Made by a program: the position numbers and the translations under genes. From Hexactinellida sp. DTS-2022 (lineage: Eukaryota; Porifera; Hexactinellida), in NCBI GenBank assembly GCA_028753945.1, contig JAPNXP010000015.1, positions 434,001 through 498,000 of the forward strand: 64,000 nucleotides of DNA. The letters run 5' to 3'. Positions 55,178-64,000 of the stretch are shown piece by piece. The notes below the pieces were generated by a model. It was not told the origin of the DNA, did no database searches, and saw only the letters and a list, made by a program, of their open reading frames with translations. Every line of letters starts with the position of its first letter. Position 1 is the stretch's first letter.

Positions 55178-58100
55178 CTAACTCGATTCTTTTATCATCC
55201 ACTCTTTGATTTTTGCCCCGTCCCTCTCGATCCATTTTGCTCTAATGCGAATTTGTTCTACGCTTTGTAAAACCTTTCGCTCGGCCCCCTCGCATGGATT
55301 TGCGGCGAAAAACTTCTTAACATCCTCCGCTTTATCCATTGTCATGAACCCACAAGTGCAGGCCCCGATTATTGAGGACATCAGGAATATGCCTTTGAAG
55401 TTCTCGTAGTACCACTGACAGTTGGTTTTGAAATATTCGTAGCAAACGGAGAGTCCGGTCTGGGAATCGCTGCCCCCCCATAGCACGCTGACCAGGTCTT
55501 GGTTCCTGACTTTATCGCCCCGCGAGTAATCCAGTAGTCCGACTAGGAGCGCCGCTTCTCCCGTTTGTGACGCGCACTGTAGGAGTCGCACCTTCTCCTC
55601 TGCCAGGTCAGCTGACTCGTACAGCGTGATCAGATCTCTGTAGACGGGCTCGCCCCCGTGTCGGGCCACCGCCGAGTAGATGCAGGCTCGGAGGTCCGCG
55701 GGGATAGCGGACGTGCCAGAGCAGTGCAATTGAAACCTCTCTCTATAAATAGAACCTCGTTAGTACGAACACAGTTAGCACGAATTCCGGATAAGACGTA
55801 CACAGTTCCACAAAATCAGATCCCTACAATGGCTATTCAATGGGTATTACTCCGGTTAATACGAACAAATTTTTACCGTCCGTTGGTGTTCGTATTAACG
55901 AGGTTAAACTGTAGCATTAATACCAGGCTTCATTCAGGCAAAAATTCTACTATGGAAAATTTCCGTGATCCCATACTAAATACGTATTATACGTGGTTGA
56001 GCTCACACGCGCCTAAATTACACATTTTCTATTGGAGTATACTCAATTTCGCGCCTAGGAAAGTTTCCTTTCAATTTAAGAACCCCTAATTAATCTGTCT
56101 GTATCCCGTGTGGTATCCGTAACTTAATATTAAGCTTAAGCTAGCTCGAGTATCATGTCTCTATCAGGTTACTGTAACAGGAGTGCTCTTATTAAGGAGA
56201 TAGGAGGGGATTATACTGTAGGGGAGGTGCTAAACATGTGTGTGACCTTTGGTACAAAGTCCGTGTTTAATTGGAACTGAAAGAGGATACAAGTCGTAGC
56301 CTTATAAGTTATAAGAAGGAATTAATGATCAGCTGACTCCTCGAGATAAATTAAAAAGTATTAAAACAAATCATTAGAAATCATTGTTTTGAATAAGTTA
56401 TAATTTATAATATATCGGCTACATTCCAGTCAAATGGATAGGGTTCTGAAATTCATAAAAGATAATTTAGTAATTTTATTTCAACATTTTAATGGACTTT
56501 TGATGAAATTAATTAACATCAATGGTTTAAAATCATGTTCTCTGCAAATCATAAACATAATTATGTGTAAACAGATTTTATAACATTATTATTTAAGGAT
56601 TTAAGTTTTGGCATGAGGATGGCATAAAGTTATGGGCACACCATATGGAAAAACTGATTCCTTATATCTTATCCGTGCTCTGATGAGATATAATTAAGTG
56701 AACTCTCGTTATAACGTAATGCTTGGGACCTGTAAATCCCTTCGTTATATCCGGATATTCGTTATAAGCGGATAATAATCAATGCATTTAGTGCTATGGG
56801 GAAATAACCATTTCGTTATAAGCGGGTATTTCGTTATATCCGACTTCGTTATATGGGAATTGACTGTATAACATTATAACATAACTATGTATGAACTAAC
56901 CTGAACTTCTCGAGTACCTCAGAGTGTCCGTGTTTCCCGAGTCTCCCCAGGATGAGAGGTCTCAACATCGAGTCGAGTACGCTCTCTCCTTGTTTAGCTT
57001 CGAACCCCAGACTCCTGAATATCCTGTCGTAGAGACTTTGCACGAATTTACTGAATTCAGCTTTTTGTCCGATTGCCTCAAACATCGCTTCAAACGTTCC
57101 AACCGATTTATCCACCGCTGCCCACACCACATAGTTCTCCTCCTTACTGCCTATCACCTTTATAAGATCAAGACACTGAGTAGTGTTCGCTATCCCCCCT
57201 TTAGCTAGGGCCATCTGATCATTAAGTACCCCCAATCTATCGGAGGGACTCATCTTTAGCAGGTCCTGTAGAATGCGACTGAAAGTCCCCTCGGAATAGC
57301 TGACTCTGTAGAACCCGTTGTGCTGCGGGTTTAGCTTAACATGGTTCGCCTGTTTAACCACATTAGTCAGTCTCTGTTGAGCCTTGGGGGTTTCGAGCAG
57401 GAATTTACAAACGAGAGGATTTGTGTCGGTGGACACACTAATTGGGACCACCCACTGGTCCTTGGGGTCAGATTCGCTACCGTCTAAGTTGAATTTCTTT
57501 TGAGTGACGTCGATAAGGAGATCGTCCCCATCTGCGTCAGCTGACACCGACACAACCGGGTACCCCATTTGTCGGGTCCAAGAAGGCATCACCTAGAGTA
57601 TGAGATTATTATTTCGGAGCCATAAAGTGGCTCACAGCTGTGTTAAGCGGAGAATCCTGAATACGCTATCAAACGTATTATCTTCCAGCTCTCTGACTAG
57701 TATAAAAGCTGTTGTGGCTACTAAGTAACATTCTACACTGAAATGGATTCTAAAGGAAAACTTGAAATAAAATCGCCTTTAAAGTATCAGATTAATTGCC
57801 GGGTTGATTATTACGAGGGCCAGCAGTACACACTGCAGGTTGATCATGACTCGACCGGACAGGACCTTCTCAAACGGGTGTTTATGTTCCTCGGAATAGA
57901 AGAGTACGATTATTTTGGTTTGCTAACTGTGACAAGAGATCTCAATCAGTGGATAGAACCGAATAAACCTCTCAGGAAACAAATCGATTATGAAAAGAAG
58001 GCAAACGAAAAAGTTTATATTTTCACACTAAAGGTACATAAAAATTTTAAGAAATTAACTATATCGGCCAACACCTTTTCTAATGTAATTTTCAGCATTG

Positions 58101-61100
58101 ACAAGGTAATTTTAACATCAAAATTCACGTTGGCGAAGCCGGGTTTTTATTAAAAAAGTGTTGGCTGATATAAGCCAATAAAATGTAAGTTTTACAATTA
58201 GTTACTATTCTCTGTAACATATTGTATTGTATCTACATTTTATCGCATCTAGGTTAAACTCTTCCCGCCGGACAGTCGCCAGATCTACAACGAGATAACC
58301 CGTTACTACCTGGTGCTGCAGTTGCGACAAGACGTATTCTCTGGTCAGCTCCCCTGTAGCTTTGCCAGCGCCGTGTATCTAGCTAGTCTTATCGCACAGG
58401 CAGAAATAGGGGATTATTTGGAAGAGGAGCATACCTCTACTGGTAGGTATCCTAGATACCGTATGGGGACATTGGAATCCCGACTTAATTAGTTCATTCG
58501 TTTCCAACCGATAATTATATACGGATAAATAGAGTTTGTTGCCAATTAAAATCTGAATAGAATTTAACAGGCTGAAATTAAATACTTTGATATATTTAAT
58601 TTCTTAAATTTGTAGTATAAGTCTTATCGATAATCAATTTATTAGTCATTAAGTGCGTATTATTGCCAGACGGACAGTTTTAATCATAGCCATAGACATA
58701 GGGCTAAATAGATAATTGTGTGAATAGTATGTCCTAGTTGCTAGATTCAGTGCTCGTTAACACAACCAACAAATTGTTTAATTAATTGCTTAGCGACTTA
58801 TTTTAATGTCTGGTGGGCTTATTGCACAAGCAAGTAATTAAAATTACATTTTTAATATCTGTACATACGTGTCTCAATTAAACTTGCTTTCAATAGAAAA
58901 GTGATACTTTGCAATTCTAAACCGAGGTTAAATTACGTTTGGGAGTGGTTTATAAGAAAGGGATCGAATTTCCTTTGTAAGACTGAACTCTATGGACTTT
59001 CTTCCCGCTAGATTACCTCGATAAGATTACTCTACTGCAAAACCAAGATACGAATATTCTAGATTACGTCCGGTCGATGCATCAGGAGCAGAGAGCCCTG
59101 ACCCCAGCAGAGACCGACGAACTATTTCTGGACAGAGCAACGCGCCTACAGTATTACGGAATACACTTCTCAATTGTAGAGTCTGAAGGTATGTTTATAT
59201 TCATTAATTTAATTGGTAATAAATAGAAGTATTTTATAATCATTCCTTGATTAATCAAAGTTTAAACCAAAATTGTTAATTAATATAAATTGAAAATACA
59301 ATAATCCTTTGATAAACCTTTGAAATAAAACCAATTTAAAACCATTACAACATTACTATGCAGTTTTAATATTAATATTATTTCCATATTATACAAATAC
59401 CTTTACCCAATGGTATACTATTATACAGGACTAGCTACATAATAGTGTCACAAGTGGCTCTCTCTATAAATTGTGTCGCCCCTAGGTCCACCACTCCTGG
59501 TAGGCATATCTAGCAAGGGAATCTCCACCTACACAGGGGAATGGCCCAACTTCATAAAACTACACGAGATACCCTGGCTACGCATTTCCCGCATTCAGTA
59601 CAGGAAACGAAAGCTGTTGATTCACCTCGTGCCTATTATAGCCAGGCGAAGCGACGGGGATAATAACCAGAGCGCTCAGAGAGATATTATCGTGTTTAAA
59701 CTCGAAAATAAGAGAATTGCTAAACAGGTAGGTACATATAGAAATACAGTCGACTCCGCTTAATAGAGTCACCTCGGGACCAGGTTGCTTTGACCCGATT
59801 AAGCGGAGAAATCTATTAACCGAAAATATTTTAAGCCAAAATGTAATTCCGTCCTATAAATCCTGTGATATTTTGACCCGATTAAGCGGAGAAATCTATT
59901 AACCGGTGGCTCTAATAAGCGGAGTATATTATAGTATGTGAATCGTGTATAATTATTGTGTTTTTAGGTTTGGAAGATTAGCATAGAACACCATGGATTC
60001 TTTCGCTGCAGTAAAACTCCAGTTTCGCCCAAGAACCTTAATTTCCTAAAGAGAGGGTCTAAATATAGATTCACGGGACGGACCTATCAGAATTTGGTCC
60101 GGGCGGGTAGCAAGCGATGGGAGGAAGCTTCTATTTTGTCCAAAAGACAGAATTCCTTACAGAGATTCCGTATCCAGGGAAGCAACAATATAGGGAACAT
60201 TCTATGCCAGAATTAACCAATAAAATGCCAGACTACTCTACATATCTCTTATAACTAAATTATGTTTATTTCTGAATTATTCTTGAATTAAATATCACCT
60301 CAAATTAAAGTATTTTATAAACACAAGGGTACTTAAAACTCGGAATTTATACCTCTATGGGTATAAAAATCAAAAATTGCAGCTGTGCCGACGCATTTCC
60401 CTTTGGAGGCACTATCTTTTGGTGGCTACTGGTTGGGTAATTGATAGTGCCTCCAAGGAAAATGCTGTCGGCACAGCTGCAATTTTTGATTTTTTTCACC
60501 ATCATCATCACTATGAAATTATTTCAGAAAGGTTATAACTTCCGAATTTATACCTATATGGAGTATAAAAAGATGGTACAATTCGAGAGAATATGAATAG
60601 AAATAGCATGCGTAACACACAGTTATTCTTCAGAATTTGCTTTAATTAACTGTACGTAAGAGAGAAGCCATTAGGAATGTAAAAGGATAAAGTGTGCCGA
60701 CTTAATTAATTTCGTTATACCAACAACAGCCAAATATTCATAGAATTATTTAATCGAAATAGTTTAGAAATGAGTCATAACCAGAATGTCTAGCAGTGCC
60801 TAAATAGTTTGGACTTTTAAGATAAACTTGCTAAACGGGGGAGATTAAAATTATTCAGAAATTATTAGTAAAAATGTCTAAAAAATATAAACTTTTGAAA
60901 GGGAAACCTTCAACAATTATCTTTTAAATATTTTGTACTTTTTAATGAATTTATTGAACTAGAATGGCTTATCGCTTCATAATTTTTTCATCAAAACTTT
61001 CTCAAACACTAAATTTGAACTCAAATATTTACAAACACAGTTCCTACTTACACACAAACGCTCCAAACCCAAAATATGCGAGTAATAACGCGGAATTCGC

Positions 61101-62356
61101 TTTGAGTTTTAAGGATTACAGGTCGATACGAAAGCGGATGAAATGGCGGGATTTGGGGGTGGGCCTGTTGGGTGGCATTGTGTCGATGTACGGGTTTATA
61201 GAGGTGTTTATAAAGTGGCAACCGGGTCTCTTCACGATGGCTCCGGAGGACATTAAGCCTATTTTGGGAATGGATCCGCTTATAGTGCTGGGAATGGGCG
61301 GGATGTCCTCGCTTCTGATTGGCTACCTAACTCTATACCACGGCGGCGCGGTCGTATGGCGCCTATTCCGTCCTCAGTTAGCCAATCAGCTTTCAGGACG
61401 GGACAAGGACTTTCTGAGTCGAATAGCTCAGTTCAGATTCAAAGGTGTTACAAACCAATCTTGGGAAGACGACTACCATGGCGAGAGGATAAACACACTC
61501 AGCGACTACAGACAGTGGATTAGGAAACAACAACAGAAGAAGAGAGCGGCCGATAATGTATTATAATTATACGATTATTAATGCTAATGCTATTTTACGA
61601 TAATAAATAGTGGACCATGGATATAACTAACCTTTCGAATCGGTTTCCCAGAGGCTTCCTCCAAACTCGCCCATAAATCTTCAGTTTCCGCGTTCTTATA
61701 GCTGAACTTCGTCAGGTAGCGATTGAGTCCCTTCTTGAAGTCCGCGTCCCCGGTGTAGTCGTGCAGCATCCGCAGAACCGAGGAGCCTTTGTGGTAGGAT
61801 ATTATATCGAATATCTCGTCGATCTCTGACGGGTGTCCGACGGGCACCTCGATGGGATGACTCGAGGCCATCCCGTCGAGCGTGAGGGCAGAGGAGAGCG
61901 TCTCGTCCACAAATAGAGTCCAAATATCGTATTCCGGATACGCCAGGTGTGTGAAGTGGTACTGCATGAAAGTGGCGAAACCCTCGTTTAGCCACAAATG
62001 TGTCCACCATTCCATGGTAACCAGGTTACCGAACCACTGGTGTGCCAGCTCGTGTGCCACCACCAGAGCCACGCGGCGCTTGGTCATTAGGGAGGACTGA
62101 TGTGGGTCGATAAGAAGGAGTCTCTCTCGATAGGTCACGAGTCCCCAGTTCTCCATCGCCCCTGCCGCGAAATCTGCTATGGCTATAAGGTCCATCTTAA
62201 CCAGGGGGTATGGTATGTCGAAGTACTCTCTGAAGAATGCCAGGGCCTTGACAGATACCTCCAGGGCCCATCTGCCCTGCTCCCTCTTCCCGAGCGGCGT
62301 GTACACTCTGTGGAGCACCCCGTACTTGTCGTGCTCCTCTACAAACTCGAACTCAC
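55178..62356 (-). CDS. NPEPPS: Puromycin-sensitive aminopeptidase NPEPPS, 3' two thirds
   Basis: Three minus-strand exons, 62356-61632, 57592-56901 and 55742-55178, join in phase (0, then 2) to 659 residues; the N-terminal exons lie right of the window. The first exon holds the M1 catalytic core: GAMENWG, the zinc motif HELAHQWFGN followed by WLNEGFA, and the SYHKGSSVLRML segment. The second starts VMPSWTRQMGYPVV, and the third is the helical C-terminal ERAP1-C-like domain ending RAKWIERDGAKIKEWM. A cytosolic Zn aminopeptidase that trims peptides. Intron 57593-61631 contains two opposite-strand genes; intron 55743-56900 contains two MITEs. Confidence 0.96.
55747..55913. mobile_element. Tigger-like MITE abutting the NPEPPS last-exon acceptor
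   Basis: ATAGAACCTCGTTAGTACGAA left end (CAGT lost) and TTAACGAGGTTAAACTGTA right end. On the minus strand the element's end runs into the TTTATAG acceptor of the last NPEPPS exon (starts 55742). Confidence 0.7.
55914..56900. other. NPEPPS intron
   Basis: AT-rich, with a CTCTCGTTATAACG-family MITE at 56697-56872. A stretch 55925-56090 (GGCTTCATTCAGGC, CTCACACGCGCCTAAATTACAC) resembles the repeat at 39245-39420. No coding signal. Confidence 0.5.
57743..60216 (+). CDS. FERM-domain protein of band 4.1/FRMD type, five exons
   Basis: Exons 57743-58033, 58253-58442, 59012-59188, 59486-59727 and 59968-60216 join in phase to 382 residues. FERM F1 (YTLQVDHDSTGQDLLKRVF, then EYDYFGLLT), F2 (RYYLVLQLRQDVFSGQLPC) and F3 (PWLRISRIQYRKRKLLI, then VWKISIEHHGFFRC) are all present. 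They are followed by an FA-like end, FLKRGSKYRFTGRTYQN, typical of band 4.1, FRMD3/5 and EPB41L proteins. Little follows the FERM module, so no C-terminal actin or other domain. Links membrane proteins to the cortex. Nested on the opposite strand in an NPEPPS intron. Confidence 0.85.
58055..58180. mobile_element. MITE of the ATATCGGCCAACACC family
   Basis: Ends TATATCGGCCAACACCTTTT and AAAAAGTGTTGGCTGATATA are inverted; interior GGCGAAGCCGGGTTTTTAT. Intron 1 of the FERM gene. Other copies: 3872-3966, 27240-27345 and 51490-51775. Confidence 0.75.
59748..59937. mobile_element. Tigger-like MITE, CTCCGCTTAATAGAG family
   Basis: TACAGTCGACTCCGCTTAATAG left end; right end CTCTAATAAGCGGAGTATATT is eroded. 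A GATTAAGCGGAGAAATCTATTAACCG block is directly duplicated inside. Intron 4 of the FERM gene. Confidence 0.65.
60217..60963. other. Intergenic with a long foldback element (60366-60493)
   Basis: Two arms of about 50 bp, with GCAGCTGTGCCGACGCATTT and its near-complement AAATGCTGTCGGCACAGCTGC, lie head-to-head around a short loop. Flanked by a direct repeat of GAATTTATACCTNTATGG (60341, 60544). The rest is AT-rich. Confidence 0.7.
60964..61566 (+). CDS. PAM17: Pam17-like mitochondrial import motor subunit
   Basis: Intronless, 200 residues. The first 35-40 residues are Ser/Lys/Arg-rich without acids, a probable mitochondrial presequence. Then come SFKDYRSIRKRMK, a first hydrophobic segment (GVGLLGGIVSMYGFIEVF), LGMDPLIVLGMGGMSSLLIGY as a second, and RLFRPQLANQLSGRDKDFLSRI. 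It closes with DDYHGERINTLSDYRQWIRK, which matches the DYYGEKI-S-KEYRQWLR end of fungal Pam17. Pam17 helps organise the TIM23 import motor in the inner membrane. Its stop is 65 nt from the donor of the opposite-strand NPEPPS exon. Confidence 0.8.
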   Translation: MAYRFIIFSSKLSQTLNLNSNIYKHSSYLHTNAPNPKYASNNAEFALSFKDYRSIRKRMKWRDLGVGLLGGIVSMYGFIEVFIKWQPGLFTMAPEDIKPILGMDPLIVLGMGGMSSLLIGYLTLYHGGAVVWRLFRPQLANQLSGRDKDFLSRIAQFRFKGVTNQSWEDDYHGERINTLSDYRQWIRKQQQKKRAADNVL

Positions 62357-62612
62357 CTACAGTGTTGGGCAACCATGGATACTGTATGTGACATGTCGTA
62401 TTAAGCTGATAGTATTGATAAAGCTTAACTGCACACCATATACAGTAGAACCTCGTTAGTATGGACTGCCAAAATGCGTTCGCCTTATCCGAAATTAGTA
62501 ATAAACTAATAACTTATATTAATGTTACAATGGTTTAATAATAGTTACAATGTGTATTAATAATACACAAGTTTACTAATTATCAGCTAGTTTAGGTATT
62601 TCTATTTGGGAA

Positions 62613-62785
62613 TCCTTATATAGAGTTGAGCTTCGTAGAGTTCAGATTTTTTCCCATACTAAAAGCCCAGGCTTACTTTCTAAAGGTCAATTTCAAACTC
62701 TGGAAAAAAACTGACCTTTCTCAGTGCATGAATACACATAGTGAAAAACTGAACTCTACAAAGCTCAGCTCTATATAAGTAATTT
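62613..62785. mobile_element. Short interspersed inverted-end element, copy 2
   Basis: Reverse orientation copy of 13433-13612, ends TTATATAGAGTTGAGCTTC and CAGCTCTATATAAGTAA. Confidence 0.7.
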
Positions 62786-63128
62786 CTTTCTATATTTATG
62801 ATCTCTCCAAGCTAAACAAAAGTCCTGTTGTTGTCCAAAAGTAGTCAATAAATATGCGTTTCAATTTAATATTCGTCCAAACGAATATTCATTTCGAAAC
62901 GAATATTCGTTCAATCATTTCGAACGAATATTTGGTATATTCGTTTCAGCCCTATATATGTTAGAGTTAAAACGTATAATCAGTTATTATCTATAAGAGG
63001 TAACTTATATGTAGATCGTCTATTTCTAGACCAGGTTTTCTTAAATAATATACATTATTACCCATACATTGCCGGCGCCACGTATTATGAGGTGTGGGTG
63101 TAGTGGGTGTCCACTGTATAGTCTAGTG

Positions 63129-63455
63129 CAGAGGTTCCCAACCTGGGAGGAATTCCTCCCTGGGGAGGAATTTGGCCATCCTTGGGGAGGAATTCGACAT
63201 AGGTGTACTTTTAAATATTAATGAAATTTTCTGGATTGCTTTGTCTCACTGAATGATTTAATCACTGAGTAATAAAAATTACCTAGTATTAATAATATTG
63301 ACAATTCTCATTGACAGTATTATATGTATTTCACTTAGTTTTTCAGTTATTTCAATACCAAAATTCTACATTGTAGTGCTGGGGGGAATTATAGCAAAAA
63401 TATAGGTTAGGGGGGTAATATCGTGAAATTTTTTGGAAAAGGTTGGGAACCACTG
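63129..63455. mobile_element. hAT-type MITE with perfect 8-bp target duplication
   Basis: Ends CAGAGGTTCCCAACCTGGG and AGGTTGGGAACCACTG; target duplication GTCTAGTG at 63121-63128 and 63456-63463. 327 bp, non-coding. It sits inside a larger insertion that splits another element. Confidence 0.92.
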
Positions 63456-63662
63456 GTCTAGTGGGTGTCACTGTCCAAGCACCGCTTCATTTCCTTGAGG
63501 CAGTGTGTGTCCGGACACCCAGGACACCGGCCCTGCCATAAAAAGCAGGGCAAGTGGTCTACAGAATTTATAAGACGGCTACAAATTTTTGGCTTATTTG
63601 TATGGGCTTTTATAGACCGTCAAAAAAGAGTAAAAAAAAAAGAGCATCCGTAAGGATGCTCT

Positions 63663-64000
63663 TTTTTTTTTAAAACATGTTTTTTTTAAAACATGTTTTT
63701 TTTAAAACATGTTTTTTTTAAAACATGTTTTTTTTAAAACATGTTTTTTTTAAAACATGTTTTTTTTAAAACATGTTTTTTTTAAAACATGTTTTTTTTA
63801 AAACATGTTTTTTTTAAAACATGTTTTTTTTAAAACATGTTTTTTTTAAAACATGTTTTTTTTAAAACATGTTTTTTTTAAAACATGTTTTTTTTAAAAC
63901 ATGTTTTTTTTAAAACATGTTTTTTTTAAAACATGTTTTTTTTAAAACATGTTTTTTTTAAAACATGTTTTTTTTAAAACATGTTTTTTTTAAAACATGT
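63663..64000. repeat. 16-bp satellite running off the window edge
   Basis: AAAACATGTTTTTTTT repeated about 20 times without variation, continuing past the right edge. Each unit contains the palindrome AAAACATGTTTT. Confidence 0.97.

Larger units (their letters stand above)
62357..64000. other. 5' NPEPPS intron, repeat-filled
   Basis: Holds a truncated Tigger end (62440-62500), the short element 62613-62785, an interrupted TATATGTAGAYCGTCTA element (63003-63620), a hAT MITE and the terminal satellite. No exon of NPEPPS or any other gene was found. Confidence 0.6.

Noticed and set aside
63465..63653. Short open frame near the right edge
   Set aside because: No family match, overlaps a split repeat element, and no splice context.

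Overview
The window is nuclear DNA from an animal: GT-AG introns with consistent reading phases, a eukaryotic tRNA-Glu, and metazoan genes such as PES1, RRP5/PDCD11, UBE2K, NPEPPS, CDKL1, AASDHPPT, a SYCE2-like and a HAUS7-like gene. Compact genes, mostly short introns (about 50-400 nt), many intronless genes, a cAMP-receptor-like GPCR, a Pam17-like gene and a dense load of tiny TA-flanked inverted-repeat elements suggest an early-branching animal, most likely a sponge. That last step is inference; no marker here proves the phylum.

Layout. 1-3122 (+) is the 3' part of an ARMC5-like ARM/BTB gene, followed by SYCE2-like (3211), an SLC46-type transporter (4057), a cAMP-receptor-like GPCR (6154), UQCC2-like (7514) and a secreted ML/NPC2-like protein (8273). 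8961-15089 is a complete 12-exon ARHGAP11A-like RhoGAP whose introns hold a 66-unit minisatellite and a tRNA-Glu(CTC). Then come mitochondrial GTPBP3/MnmE (15370), a large unrecognised Ser/Thr-rich protein (16892-21208) and a MAPKAPK-like kinase (21704). 22.6-27.7 kb is AT-rich and repeat-filled, with one cryptic three-exon 3' gene end. AASDHPPT, the five-exon RRP5 and UBE2K follow. A WD40 gene (37738-44243) appears to carry PES1 on the opposite strand inside its first intron, beside two Helitron-like elements. HAUS7-like and four ML-domain genes lie on the minus strand (44567-48903). A CNG/HCN-like channel, RWDD1 and CDKL1 are on plus. The right end is NPEPPS (minus, 5' end outside the window), whose 4-kb intron holds a FERM gene and a Pam17-like gene on the opposite strand. 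The window ends in a 16-bp satellite.

The genes do not form one pathway. They are housekeeping genes (ribosome biogenesis, mitochondrial tRNA modification and complex III assembly, ubiquitin, spindle/cytokinesis) with lineage-specific secreted and receptor genes between them.

The most distinctive feature is the repeat landscape. Many short Tigger/pogo-style MITEs (CAGT...ACTG ends, TA duplications) sit in introns, directly before start codons and at splice sites. They are nested in each other, and one can be proved by an empty site in a paralogous duplication. No transposase gene is visible, so all are non-autonomous here.
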